Positions 36,395 through 45,304 are shown, counted from the first letter of the stretch. The stretch is DNA of 64,000 nt from Streptococcus sp. 29892 (GCF_032594935.1 NZ_CP118734.1:214001-278000); one strand, 5' to 3'. A program made the numbers and translations. The notes: a model not told the origin generated them from the letters alone.

Positions 36395-37342
36395 ATGGGA
36401 GAAGCGGAACGGAAATTGCTCTTGTTTTTGCGCCTGTTAACTGGTGAAAAATTACAAGAAAAAGATGTCGCTGTTGAATACGATGTAGAGATTGTTACTA
36501 TTCGTCGTGATTTTAACTTTTTCAAAAATTTTTTTGAGTGCAATATTGTATTTTCTGGTAGCCTACTTCAAAACGATAAGAAGGAATGGTACTTTGAGAA
36601 ACGTTTTGGAATAAACAAGCAGCAGTGTTTAGTGATTTCAAAGATCCTCTTAGAGAATAGAGCTTTTAATAGTAAGGAAAACAATCAGTTGCTGGATGCC
36701 CTGTTTATGTCATTGAATGACTGGGAAAAGAAGGAAGTCAATCACATTATCGCATCGGAAAAACTGAACTATGCTCCCCTATCGGATCAACAGGATAAGA
36801 TCAATAAAATTTGGGAATTCTCGGAATTTATTCGGACTGAACAAGTTATTGATTTTACATATAAAGGAGCTGGAGATAAGGAAGCCCATTCTTATAGCGC
36901 CTTATTTGTTTCCTTGTATTATGATGCACATTATTTCTATCTAAAGGCCTACAACTCTGATTGGGATCAGTATCGTGATTTTCGTTTAGACAGACTGTTA
37001 GAGTGGAAGCTATCCTCGATTAGTAAGCCGAAAATTGACTTCCGGAATAAGTTTCGTGACGGTGATGTCAGAAACTATAAGGTGGATGCCTTTAATGGTG
37101 ACAAGATACAACTCAGAGTTCTATATACAGCAACACCTTCCGTCATTTTAGACAAGTTTCCGACAGCTAAAGTCGAAAAAGAAACAGATGAGGGTATTGA
37201 ATTTCGAATTGAGACCCAAAATACTTTTGGCTTAAAACGGTATCTTATCAGCCAATTAGACTATTTGAAAGTCTTGTCTCCAGCTTATTTAGTGGATGAT
37301 ATAAAAAAAACGCTACATAAAATGATAAAAAATTATGATTAG
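36395..37342 (+). CDS. WYL-domain transcriptional regulator
   Basis: A 315-residue protein. The N-terminal 50 residues form a helix-turn-helix (EKDVAVEYDVEIVTIRRDF). The WYL domain is near residues 147-225 (VIDFTYKG ... YYDAHYFYLKAYNSD ... YRDFRLDRLLEWKL), and a WCX-like C-terminal extension follows. WYL domains bind ligands, often nucleic acid or nucleotides, and regulate DNA-damage or defence loci in many bacteria. GATTTAGGAG precedes the ATG. It heads an AT-rich accessory block and has its own terminator at 37348. Confidence 0.82.
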   Translation: MGEAERKLLLFLRLLTGEKLQEKDVAVEYDVEIVTIRRDFNFFKNFFECNIVFSGSLLQNDKKEWYFEKRFGINKQQCLVISKILLENRAFNSKENNQLLDALFMSLNDWEKKEVNHIIASEKLNYAPLSDQQDKINKIWEFSEFIRTEQVIDFTYKGAGDKEAHSYSALFVSLYYDAHYFYLKAYNSDWDQYRDFRLDRLLEWKLSSISKPKIDFRNKFRDGDVRNYKVDAFNGDKIQLRVLYTATPSVILDKFPTAKVEKETDEGIEFRIETQNTFGLKRYLISQLDYLKVLSPAYLVDDIKKTLHKMIKNYD

Positions 37343-37347
37343 ATGAG

Positions 37348-37376
37348 GAGAATGACATGTGGTGTCATTCTCTTTT
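37348..37376 (+). terminator. Terminator of the WYL gene
   Basis: A 10-bp perfect stem GAGAATGACA (37348-37357)/TGTCATTCTC (37363-37372) over a five-base loop, with four Ts. Confidence 0.75.
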
Positions 37377-37446
37377 GTTACACTAATTATGTCGATGAGG
37401 AATGTTCTAGAAATTCCTTGAGAAATACAGTTAGAGAGGTAGAAAT

Positions 37447-37971
37447 ATGGAAATATTCTATAAAAAATCTATTTGGTTTGACATGGATGGTGTGTTGGTC
37501 CACTATTGTGCAGATGACTATGCTGGCCTTCAGCCTAGATACCTAGAAGCAGGCTATTTCAAAAATCTTCCAGCAGACCATTTAATGACAGAAACATGTA
37601 GAAGGTTGAATGATGAAAAAGCTAGCGACATGTATGTTGGGATTATGTCCAAAGTGAATAAGGATTCCGGAAAATATCTCCAACAGCAAGCTGATAAAAC
37701 ATATTGGTTGGCTAGTCAATTTACTAGCATGCCTTCCACCTTTACGGGTACTTCAAAGGCAAGGAAGGCAATGGCCGTATTGGGTAGGCAATTGACAGAG
37801 CATGATATTCTGATTGACGACTACAATCAAAATTTAATAGAGTGGACTGCTGCTGGAGGTTGTGCTGTAAAATATGGAAAAGGTCAGCGAGATAGCTGGC
37901 CTGGCTATTCCATACAGGATTTACAGGATGCCCAAGAGATTGTCAGTTTTCTCCACGCTTTAACAAACTAA
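37447..37971 (+). CDS. 5'(3')-deoxyribonucleotidase-like HAD protein
   Basis: A 174-residue HAD protein. Motif I is WFDMDGVL with nucleophile Asp12 and acid Asp14. The TGTSKARKA segment near residue 100 supplies the motif II/III region, and DILIDDYNQNLIEW near 122 is motif IV. Size and order match the NT5C-type enzymes that remove the 5' phosphate from deoxynucleoside monophosphates. AGAGAGG precedes the ATG. Its neighbours are a WYL regulator and a PD-(D/E)XK nuclease-family gene, so a link to nucleotide or foreign-DNA metabolism is possible but unproven. Confidence 0.72.
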   Translation: MEIFYKKSIWFDMDGVLVHYCADDYAGLQPRYLEAGYFKNLPADHLMTETCRRLNDEKASDMYVGIMSKVNKDSGKYLQQQADKTYWLASQFTSMPSTFTGTSKARKAMAVLGRQLTEHDILIDDYNQNLIEWTAAGGCAVKYGKGQRDSWPGYSIQDLQDAQEIVSFLHALTN

Positions 37972-38004
37972 TCACTAAATCGCTTCATTAAGAAAGGAAG
38001 AAAG

Positions 38005-38268
38005 ATGAATCTAGTTGAACTTGCCAAACTATTTAAAGGCAATGCACTTACAGATGAGGAATTTGCGTCCTACTTAGCAGACATTGAAATCTTTGAAGTA
38101 ATAGAATCTACGGATGAGCTGGAAGATACTGTTTATTTCAATGGAGATAAAAATTCTTTTTTTGAAGTGAGAATGCTAGTGTATGGTGCCGGCATGGAAG
38201 TTGAGCGTGGGCGGACCTATGTCGATTTTGTGAAGAAAGTACGACAAGTTAAAAATAAGTTATCATAG
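38005..38268 (+). CDS. Small acidic protein of unknown function
   Basis: An 87-residue protein beginning MNLVELAKLFKGNALTDEEF, with no signal or membrane segment. It has two acidic stretches and a basic C-terminal end (VKKVRQVKNKLS). AAAGGAAG precedes the ATG. It lies 33 bases after the nucleotidase-like gene and may be co-transcribed with it. I do not recognise a family. Confidence 0.6.
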   Translation: MNLVELAKLFKGNALTDEEFASYLADIEIFEVIESTDELEDTVYFNGDKNSFFEVRMLVYGAGMEVERGRTYVDFVKKVRQVKNKLS

Positions 38269-38430
38269 AAATAAACTGTATGGAATGCCAAAGCGATAAA
38301 AAAAGGTTTGCACATGGTGCCTATAATTAATCCAGGTTTATCATAAAAAATATTAGTTTTGATATACGATGTCAGTGAATTTTGTTATAATTAATGTAAT
38401 GAAATAAAAAATTATATTAGGAGAATAAAT

Positions 38431-39816
38431 ATGTTAAAAAAGAAATCAGTCCTAGAATTTGTTCAATGTGTAGAAGCTATTTACGATAGCACACCAGAGC
38501 TACAAGATCGTGTTGCGCTTATGCTCCAAGATGAGGAGACCCCTAATTTTTGGAACATTATCGAATATGGTGATACGTTGGATAATAATGGAAAAAGTGC
38601 TCACGAGACAAGGTACTCGAGGGTTTTGAAATGGTTGCTTGACCCTCATGCCAGCCACAAATTAGGTTACTTATTTTTGAATAAACTATTGTCTAAAAAA
38701 GGGATTGATACAACTGGATTGCTATCAGAGACAGATAAGGTGGAATGTTTCAACGAGTATAAGAATATTGATGTTTATTACTACAATAAAGATAAACAGT
38801 TTCAAGTAGCGATTGAAGTGAAGCAGTATAGTTCAGAAATCATTTATGGAAAAGACAATAAAAAAGAAAATATTGTCGCAGGAGAATCTCAATTAACAAA
38901 GTATTCGAGAATTTTGGCAGAAAGAGAAGGGAAGGCGTATAAATTCTTCCTGACACCAACTGGTATCGACCCCATCCATGATGAGTTGAATGATAGCAAA
39001 TCGTGGTCTGCTCTTTCCTATGAAGATATTATTGAGATTGTTGAGGAAATGAAGGATGAGAGCCAATCGGGTGATTTTATCAAGATTGCGAATGACTTTG
39101 TTCATGATTTTAAAAAGACGATTTCCACAGTGAAGTTTACTGAAGGAGCCAAAATTACCTTACAGAAAAAAATTGCGAACATTGAAGCAGAGTTGAAATC
39201 TTATTTTCCGGCTAACCATTCTGAAAAAGAATATGAAATGGCTGAAGAGCTGCAAGGCCATCTGCTGAATCTTAAGTATCATGAACGGAGAAAACTGGAG
39301 GTTATATTGGAGTGCATCAATACATATAGAACAATCCAACAACACGTGGCCAATGAAGCGGTACAGAAAGTTGTTGTTCGCCTCGCTGAAGAATTTACCG
39401 GGGTAGCCTTGCAACCAGATGAATTTGCCCCAATAAAAGCAGAATTTTTGCGTTCAGACTCTATCTTTAAATATGTTCATCGAACAAGAGGGAAGGGGCA
39501 AGGTCTCTATTTCTTGGAAGAGAAAACAAAAAATTCAAGCAGCAAAAAGGATGTCTATGTCTACTGTTCAGGTGATACCTATGGAGTATTTTTCAATGAT
39601 GGTTTGCACGCGAAATATAATGGCGATACAAATGCTATAGAACATTACAATTTTAATTATGAAGACTTGTCTCATGAAAATAAAAAACAGCTGAAGAATA
39701 AAAAAATAGCCCTCGACTTTTTGGAAGAACAATTTGATTTTTACATTAAGGAAATTAACGAGAGCTTGATCTATTTTACAAAACGTTACCAGGACAGAAA
39801 AAATGGTAAGATTTAG
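38431..39816 (+). CDS. PD-(D/E)XK nuclease-superfamily protein (PDDEXK_4-like)
   Basis: A 461-residue cytosolic protein. The N-terminal region has HETRYSRVLKWLLDPHASH near residues 59-77, then the catalytic-type pattern with D114 (NIDVYYY) and E129-V-K131 (VAIEVKQ), and ESQLTKYSRIL near 152. This is the PD-(D/E)XK core of the PF14281-type family, which often sits in defence islands or alone. The C-terminal half (about 250 residues) is not recognised. TTAGGAGAATAAAT precedes the ATG, and TGTTATAAT (38383-38391) gives it its own promoter. AT content is higher than in flanking housekeeping genes. Confidence 0.72.
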   Translation: MLKKKSVLEFVQCVEAIYDSTPELQDRVALMLQDEETPNFWNIIEYGDTLDNNGKSAHETRYSRVLKWLLDPHASHKLGYLFLNKLLSKKGIDTTGLLSETDKVECFNEYKNIDVYYYNKDKQFQVAIEVKQYSSEIIYGKDNKKENIVAGESQLTKYSRILAEREGKAYKFFLTPTGIDPIHDELNDSKSWSALSYEDIIEIVEEMKDESQSGDFIKIANDFVHDFKKTISTVKFTEGAKITLQKKIANIEAELKSYFPANHSEKEYEMAEELQGHLLNLKYHERRKLEVILECINTYRTIQQHVANEAVQKVVVRLAEEFTGVALQPDEFAPIKAEFLRSDSIFKYVHRTRGKGQGLYFLEEKTKNSSSKKDVYVYCSGDTYGVFFNDGLHAKYNGDTNAIEHYNFNYEDLSHENKKQLKNKKIALDFLEEQFDFYIKEINESLIYFTKRYQDRKNGKI

Positions 39817-40001
39817 CTAACCTGAAAAATCAAATCTGTAGGCCCTGGAGGTGATTGCTTGGTACAGTTGCTAGGAGGTAGATTGTGCTCAGTATAAGAA
39901 ATGTTTATCATCGTTCGTGTTGCTTTATTCATCGATTCGTCACAACAGAAGTGATGGGTTCTTGGATTCAATGGGAGTGATATATGTAGGAGGTTATAAT
40001 T

Positions 40002-40718
40002 GTGGTTTACGGTCATTCAACTGTAAAAGGAAAGGTTAGATTTTTAGCACCATCGTTTGAAATAGCGCGAATGCTCTATCGCTCACAGGAGGAAGAGTGG
40101 TCAAATGAGTTTATTTGTGACATATCTATTGAATTTCCTGATGAGATAGATAGGAGCAGAGAGGGTGAAGAAGTTCTTTCGCTCGAATGTGACTTTACCT
40201 TTGAAGGTTATAAGCCTTTTCTCTATTTTGTAAAACGCTTGATAAAAGAAATTCTTCCCTTTGAAGAGAGTCTAAATGCTGTGCCTTTTAGTCTGATTTA
40301 TAGCTATCAGGAACTGAGTAAGTATTTTGTTACAATCAATGAATTTGTTGTGGAAACAAGGTATCAACCAGATCAAAAAGAGATTCTCACCTGTATTCAT
40401 CATCAATCAGAGTTGCCTTACACCGCAAAACATGTCAGATTGTTGAATGATTTTTCATCTTGTATCGATACAGAGTGGTGTCTAGAGAATTTTGATGAAT
40501 GTTTAAGCCAGATAGAATTTATTCTGGATGACTGTGAGGCCTGGGACACAAAGACGGAAAGATTAAAGACTATTTTTGAATACATATTGCAGCAGCCGGA
40601 GGACTTTAAACAACTGATAAAAGCAAAGAGAGTTACGGGAGTCTATGCTAGTTTTACAGAATATCTAATGTTGGGGCTGGGATATGAACATTTATGCAAA
40701 TATTATCATTTGGTATAG
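40002..40718 (+). CDS. Hypothetical protein, GTG start
   Basis: A 238-residue soluble acidic protein beginning MVYGHSTVKGKVRFLAPSFE. AGGAGG at 39988-39993 is eight bases before the GTG at 40002, which fixes the start. No membrane segment or known motif is seen; the middle (GYKPFLYFVKRLIKEILPFE) looks helical. It is the last gene of the accessory block, preceded by 185 bases with no recognisable feature. No family recognised. Confidence 0.65.
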   Translation: MVYGHSTVKGKVRFLAPSFEIARMLYRSQEEEWSNEFICDISIEFPDEIDRSREGEEVLSLECDFTFEGYKPFLYFVKRLIKEILPFEESLNAVPFSLIYSYQELSKYFVTINEFVVETRYQPDQKEILTCIHHQSELPYTAKHVRLLNDFSSCIDTEWCLENFDECLSQIEFILDDCEAWDTKTERLKTIFEYILQQPEDFKQLIKAKRVTGVYASFTEYLMLGLGYEHLCKYYHLV

Positions 40719-40808
40719 ATAGAATCTGATCTAGTTAATAGTTTTGGTATTTCTGTCAGAATGGGCACTCTTATAACTTTAGAATATTTTTAGAAAAAAC
40801 TTTTTGAT

Positions 40809-40841
40809 TTTCAGTTTCGCTTAAGTTTGTTCTTGTATACT
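40809..40841 (+). promoter_or_regulatory. CiaR-type csRNA promoter
   Basis: TTTCAG (40809-40814), five bases, CTTAAG (40820-40825), ten bases, TATACT (40836-40841). This is the spacing of CiaR-activated csRNA promoters (TTTAAG-N5-TTTAAG with the -10 about ten bases on), with two mismatches in the half-sites. Confidence 0.6.
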
Positions 40842-40847
40842 ATATTC

Positions 40848-40918
40848 AAGCTAGAGATAGCGAATTTCTTTTTCATATAATCTCCAGAGAACAGTCGACT
40901 GCGGTCGGCTGTTTTCGT
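40848..40918 (+). ncRNA. Small RNA, csRNA-like, unit 1
   Basis: Predicted from about 40848 to the T-run near 40916. A 5' hairpin GCTA-GAGA-TAGC is followed by a single-stranded stretch containing TAATCTCC, which can pair with Shine-Dalgarno sequences. The terminator stem is AACAGTCGAC (40890-40899)/GTCGGCTGTT (40904-40913). This is the layout of streptococcal cia-dependent small RNAs, which repress targets by pairing with ribosome sites. At about 70 nt it is a little shorter than most. Confidence 0.65.
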
Positions 40919-40964
40919 GTTTCTGTGTGCTTTGAAAGTTTATCTAGTTTATATTCGTAATTCT

Positions 40965-41063
40965 TTTCACCTAAAGGTGTCCCTATCTCTAAGTCGCAAG
41001 CGACAAAGAGCTAGGTATCATATAATCTCCAGAGAACAGTCGACTGCGGTCGGCTGTTTTCGT
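40965..41063 (+). ncRNA. Small RNA, csRNA-like, unit 2
   Basis: The last 46 bases (41018-41063) are identical to 40873-40918, including TAATCTCC and the terminator stem. The 5' part differs: it has CACCT/AGGTG and a long hairpin pairing CCTA-CTCT-GTCGC with GCGAC-AGAG-TAGG (40982-41014). No good CiaR repeat is seen, although TATATT at 40950-40955 could serve as a -10, so its 5' end is uncertain. Confidence 0.55.
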
Positions 41064-41082
41064 CTATTATTCTTATGAAAAA

Positions 41083-41091
41083 TGGTATAAT
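41083..41091 (+). promoter_or_regulatory. Extended -10 promoter of the mevalonate operon
   Basis: TGGTATAAT with TATAAT at 41086-41091, 27 bases upstream of the mvaK1 ATG. The -35 is weak. Confidence 0.6.
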
Positions 41092-41117
41092 AGTTGTGAT
41101 TGTGTAAGGAGAAGAAT

Positions 41118-42053
41118 ATGTCAGTAGTAGGAAAAGCAAATGGAAAAATCATTTTGATGGGTGAGCATGCGGTTGTCTATGGCCAGCCAGCAATTGCTAT
41201 GCCTTTTTCTGCTGTTGAAATTACCGCTCAGGTAAGGGCGCAGGGGCAGGCTCTGAGTGTGGCTTGTGACTTCTATGAAGGCTTGGTTCACAAGATGCCA
41301 AAAATCTGGGAAAGCCTCAAGCATGCCATCCGCTTTTCCCTCTACCGTATCGGTGCTCCGACAGATCCAGCTATTCACATCGAAATCAGCTCCAGCATTC
41401 CTGCCGAGCGAGGCATGGGCTCCAGTGCTGCGGTGGCAGTTGCGGTGGCCCGCGCCCTCTTTGCCTACTATGAAAAAGAGCTGATAGACAGTGAGCTCTG
41501 GGACATTGTACAGTCTTCGGAAAAAATTGCCCACGGCAATCCCTCGGGCATTGATGCGGCAACCACCAGCGGCAAGTCCCCCGTCTTTTTTATCAAGCAC
41601 CAGCCCATCGAACCTTTTGAGCTGAAACTCCATGCCCACTTGGTAGTGGCTGATACAGGCGTGACGGGAAACACCTTGGAGGCCATTTCAGACGTGGCGG
41701 ATTTGTTGGAGAAAAAGCCAGAGGCTATCAAGCTAGTAGAAGAACTGGGTAACTTGACCCGACAGGCCAAGGAAGATTTAGCCACAGACCAGGCAGAGCT
41801 TCTAGGCAGCAGAATGAACCAAGCCCATGCCCTCCTGCAAGAATTAGGCGTGTCTGATCCCAGCCTGGATAAGCTAGTCAGCCTTGCCCAAGAAAATGGA
41901 GCCCTCGGAGCCAAATTAACCGGTGGTGGTCGTGGCGGTTGCATGATTGCACTGGCAAGAACAGGCCAGGATGCCCAAAAACTTGCACACATCCTTGACC
42001 AAGCTGGCGCCCGCCAAACCTGGATACAGTACTTAGGAGAAACCAATGACTAA
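41118..42053 (+). CDS. mvaK1: Mevalonate kinase
   Basis: A 311-residue GHMP kinase that phosphorylates mevalonate, the first of three ATP steps to isopentenyl diphosphate. KIILMGEHAVVYGQPAIA is near residues 10-27, the ATP loop PAERGMGSSAAVAVA near 95 and the GHMP motif 3 KLTGGGRGGCMIAL near 270. The start at 41118 has AAGGAGAAGAAT before it. It overlaps mvaD by eight bases. First gene of the operon mvaK1-mvaD-mvaK2-fni. Confidence 0.95.
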   Translation: MSVVGKANGKIILMGEHAVVYGQPAIAMPFSAVEITAQVRAQGQALSVACDFYEGLVHKMPKIWESLKHAIRFSLYRIGAPTDPAIHIEISSSIPAERGMGSSAAVAVAVARALFAYYEKELIDSELWDIVQSSEKIAHGNPSGIDAATTSGKSPVFFIKHQPIEPFELKLHAHLVVADTGVTGNTLEAISDVADLLEKKPEAIKLVEELGNLTRQAKEDLATDQAELLGSRMNQAHALLQELGVSDPSLDKLVSLAQENGALGAKLTGGGRGGCMIALARTGQDAQKLAHILDQAGARQTWIQYLGETND

Positions 42054-43071
42054 ACAGACAGGCATTGCCCGTGCCCATACCAATATTGCCTTGATTAAAT
42101 ACTGGGGAAAACGAGATAAGGAATTATTCCTACCCATGAATTCCAGTTTATCCCTGACCCTTGACGCATTTTATACGGATACCAAGGTTGTTTTTGATCC
42201 AGAATTGACTGCCGATGAGTTCTATCTCAACGGAATGTTACAAAAAGAAAAAGAAATGTTAAAAATTTCTCGATTTTTGGATTTGTTTTGCGAATATATA
42301 GGTGAAAGGGCATTTGCCCGAGTGGAAAGTCTAAATTTTGTTCCGACTGCGGCTGGTTTAGCCAGCTCAGCATCAGCCTTCGCAGCACTTGCACTTGCAA
42401 CCGCAACTGCCTTGGATTTAGATTTGTCACCAGCCACCCTATCAACCCTTGCTCGCAGGGGTTCTGGCTCTAGCACCCGTAGCCTATTCGGTGGATTTGT
42501 TGAGTGGGATATGGGAACTGGTTCAGAAGATTCGATGGCTCACCCCATTGACGATGCGGATTGGGATATCGGTATGGTCGTCTTGGCGGTCAATACCGGA
42601 CCCAAAAAGATTGCCAGTCGAGAGGGGATGGACCATACGGTCGCGACTTCGCCTTTCTACTCAGCCTGGGTAGATACCGCCAAGCAAGACTTGGCGGACA
42701 TCAAGGTAGCTATTGCTAGCCGTGATTTTGAAAAACTTGGTCAGATTACAGAGCACAATGGCATGAAAATGCATGCAACAACGCTCTCTGCCAATCCACC
42801 CTTTACCTACTGGTCAGCTGATAGCCTAGTGGCCCAAGAGGCAGTTCGTCAGGTTCGTGAAGAAAGTGGCTTATCAGCCTACATGACCATGGATGCTGGA
42901 CCAAATGTCAAGGTCCTCTGCCGAGCAAGTCAGATGGATGAATTGGTTGAGGGACTATCAGCAGTCTTCCCAAGAGAAAAAATCATTACCAGTAAGCCTG
43001 GACCTGCTGCCTATGTTCTCAGTGAGAAGGATTGGCAGACATCACAAGTAGCATTTGAAAAGGGCTTGTAG
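42046..43071 (+). CDS. mvaD: Diphosphomevalonate decarboxylase
   Basis: A 341-residue GHMP-fold enzyme that makes isopentenyl diphosphate from mevalonate diphosphate with ATP and CO2 release. ALIKYWGKRDKELFLPMNSS is near residues 14-34 (quoted in part), the phosphate loop GLASSASAFAALA near 104, and MTMDAGPNVKVLC near 284 includes the catalytic aspartate. GGAGAAACCA precedes the start inside mvaK1. One base separates its stop from the next start. Confidence 0.95.
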   Translation: MTKQTGIARAHTNIALIKYWGKRDKELFLPMNSSLSLTLDAFYTDTKVVFDPELTADEFYLNGMLQKEKEMLKISRFLDLFCEYIGERAFARVESLNFVPTAAGLASSASAFAALALATATALDLDLSPATLSTLARRGSGSSTRSLFGGFVEWDMGTGSEDSMAHPIDDADWDIGMVVLAVNTGPKKIASREGMDHTVATSPFYSAWVDTAKQDLADIKVAIASRDFEKLGQITEHNGMKMHATTLSANPPFTYWSADSLVAQEAVRQVREESGLSAYMTMDAGPNVKVLCRASQMDELVEGLSAVFPREKIITSKPGPAAYVLSEKDWQTSQVAFEKGL

Positions 43072-43072
43072 C

Positions 43073-44152
43073 ATGAAAGTACAAGTAAAGATACCAGGAA
43101 AACTCTTTCTGGCAGGGGAATATGCAGTTGTTGAGGCAGGCTATCCTGCAGTAATTACTGCGGTTGACCAATACCTGACCGTCACCATTGAAACAAGTGA
43201 CCAAGGCAGTCTTCATTCCAGTCAGAAGGCAGACCTCTATCTGACCTGGGAGCGTAAGGAAGGTGTCGCTCATGTCCAAGATGACCATCCCTATACTCTG
43301 ATTGAGACAGCCATGCAGGTGACAGAAGCCTATCTGACTGCCAAGGGCTATGCTTGTCATGGAACTTACAGTCTAGCGGTCCAGTCTGACCTAGATGACC
43401 AGACTTCAGGTGCCAAGTATGGTCTGGGGTCGTCAGGGGCAGTAACGGTTGCGACGGTCAAGGCCCTGTTGACCTACTACGGTCATCAAGCGGATTCCCT
43501 TTTGACCTACAAGTTAGCAGCTCTGACCCAGACCAAGCTAGGCATGACAGGTTCCTTCGGAGATTTGGCAGCCTCCAGTTTCGGTGGCTTGATCGCCTAT
43601 CATTCTCTGGACCGTTCTTGGCTTTTAGGGAAAATGGCAGAGCTGTCCCTGCTGGATCTGGTGGAAAGTGATTGGCAAGGTTTGTCTATCAGCCCTATCC
43701 AGTTACCCCAAGGTTTAGATCTCCTGGTGGGATGGACAGGATCGGCGGCTTCGACGGACAGGCTAGTTTCCCAGATGGAAGACCAAAAAAGTCAGGCTGA
43801 AAAAGAGCAAATTCACAGCCAGTTTCTAGCCGACTCCAAGACCTGTGTAGAACGGTTGATAGTGGCTTGTCAGACAAATGATTCAGTATCAGCTAGACAG
43901 GCTATTACTCAAAACCGCAAGCTCTTACAGGACTTTGCGAGAGGAATGGGCTTGGTCATTGAAACCCCTCAACTGAGCCAACTCTGTGATCTGGCTCAGA
44001 CTTATGGAGCGGTGGCCAAATCATCTGGTGCAGGCGGAGGCGACTGCGGCATTTGCCTGGTTGACAGTAAGGAACAAAAAGCAGCGATTGAGAAGGCTTG
44101 GCAAGAAGCCGGCATTTTTCCACTCACCCTAAACATCGCAAGTAGAGAATAA
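43073..44152 (+). CDS. mvaK2: Phosphomevalonate kinase
   Basis: A 359-residue GHMP kinase that converts phosphomevalonate to the diphosphate. The N-terminal substrate motif KIPGKLFLAGEYAVVEAG is near residues 5-22, the ATP loop YGLGSSGAVTVAT near 119 and motif 3 KSSGAGGGDCGICL near 317. The ATG at 43073, one base after the mvaD stop, is preferred; an in-frame start six codons earlier overlaps mvaD. Third gene of the operon. Confidence 0.95.
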   Translation: MKVQVKIPGKLFLAGEYAVVEAGYPAVITAVDQYLTVTIETSDQGSLHSSQKADLYLTWERKEGVAHVQDDHPYTLIETAMQVTEAYLTAKGYACHGTYSLAVQSDLDDQTSGAKYGLGSSGAVTVATVKALLTYYGHQADSLLTYKLAALTQTKLGMTGSFGDLAASSFGGLIAYHSLDRSWLLGKMAELSLLDLVESDWQGLSISPIQLPQGLDLLVGWTGSAASTDRLVSQMEDQKSQAEKEQIHSQFLADSKTCVERLIVACQTNDSVSARQAITQNRKLLQDFARGMGLVIETPQLSQLCDLAQTYGAVAKSSGAGGGDCGICLVDSKEQKAAIEKAWQEAGIFPLTLNIASRE

Positions 44153-44162
44153 GGAGAACCCT

Positions 44163-45260
44163 ATGTTTTATTTAGGAGAATTTGGTTTAGACCGCAAGGA
44201 TCAACACGTTGGCTTGGCCAACCAGCAATATAGCGCCACGCCGGCCAAGGACTTTACAGAAACTCTATTTGTCCATCATTCCCTGCCACAGACCAAGGTG
44301 GATGAGGTGGATATTTCGACCAGTGTAGCTGGTTTGGACTTTGCCTTTCCTTTCTTTGTCAATGCCATGACTGGCGGAAGCAAGAAGACCCGCGAAATCA
44401 ACCGCTTGTTGGGAATTATGGGGCATTTTGGAAAGATTGCCCTGGCTTCTGGATCGGTTAGTGCGGCGATTAAGGATCCGTCTGTTGCGGAAACCTTCTC
44501 CGTGATGCGTCGGGAAAATCCTTATGGGATTATCTTTGCCAACCTAGGTGCCCATCATAGTGTAGAGAATGCCAAGCGGGCGGTGGATTTGTTGGAGGCC
44601 AATGCCATTCAGATCCATGTCAATGCACCCCAGGAGATTGTCATGCCTGAGGGAGATCGTGATTTTACGATGTGGTTGAAGAATATTGAAACTCTGGTGC
44701 GGGAGATGGAAGTACCTGTCATCGTCAAGGAAGTTGGTTTTGGCATGAGCCGTGAAACAGTAGCCCAGCTGGTTTCTGTCGGTGTGCAAACTATTGATGT
44801 GTCTGGTACTGGGGGAACTGATTTCGCCAAGATTGAAAATGCTCGTCGGACCTTCAATGACTATGCCTATTTAGAGGGGTGGGGTCAGTCAACCGTGACT
44901 TCCTTGGTGGAAGCCATGTCTGTTTCTGAGGATATCCGTCCAAGTTTGATTGCTTCTGGAGGCATTAAAACACCGCTAGATATTGTTAAATCCTTAGCTC
45001 TTGGTGCAGACCTTGTCGGTATGTCCAACCATTTCCTCCAGTATGTCAAGGATGGTAAGGGGCATCGTTTTGATGACGGCTTGCAGGCTATTAAGACCTA
45101 TCAATGGCAGATAGCTGAAATCATGACCATGTTGGGTGCTAAGAATATTGCAGACCTTCGCAAGAAAGATGTGGTCTTGGCTCCAAATGTCCAGAACTGG
45201 TGCGAGGCGCGTGGGATTGACTGGAAAGCCTATGCCCGTCGGTCGCAACAGCTGAAGTAA
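44163..45260 (+). CDS. fni: Isopentenyl-diphosphate delta-isomerase, type II (FMN-dependent)
   Basis: A 365-residue TIM-barrel flavoenzyme that interconverts IPP and DMAPP using FMN and NADPH. FFVNAMTGGSKKT is near residues 66-78, QIHVNAPQEIVMPEGDRDF near 152, and the FMN-phosphate loops DVSGTGGTDF near 216 and IASGGIKTPLDI near 265. AAGGAGAACCCT precedes the ATG, ten bases after mvaK2. Last gene of the mevalonate operon, followed by a terminator. It replaces the type I Idi enzyme. Confidence 0.95.
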   Translation: MFYLGEFGLDRKDQHVGLANQQYSATPAKDFTETLFVHHSLPQTKVDEVDISTSVAGLDFAFPFFVNAMTGGSKKTREINRLLGIMGHFGKIALASGSVSAAIKDPSVAETFSVMRRENPYGIIFANLGAHHSVENAKRAVDLLEANAIQIHVNAPQEIVMPEGDRDFTMWLKNIETLVREMEVPVIVKEVGFGMSRETVAQLVSVGVQTIDVSGTGGTDFAKIENARRTFNDYAYLEGWGQSTVTSLVEAMSVSEDIRPSLIASGGIKTPLDIVKSLALGADLVGMSNHFLQYVKDGKGHRFDDGLQAIKTYQWQIAEIMTMLGAKNIADLRKKDVVLAPNVQNWCEARGIDWKAYARRSQQLK

Positions 45261-45273
45261 TAATATTCGAAAC

Positions 45274-45304
45274 AGGTAGAAAATGGAAAGATTTCTACCT
45301 TTTT
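45274..45304 (+). terminator. Terminator of the mevalonate operon
   Basis: AGGTAGAAA (45274-45282) pairs perfectly with TTTCTACCT (45292-45300), followed by four Ts. Confidence 0.8.

Noticed and set aside
39817..40001. Possible gene remnant between the nuclease-family gene and the GTG-start gene
   Set aside because: No frame, hairpin or promoter stood out in these 185 bases apart from the ribosome site at the end.
40873..41063. CRISPR-like pair of 46-nt repeats
   Set aside because: Only two copies, each ending in a terminator hairpin with TAATCTCC; better explained as small RNAs. No cas genes.
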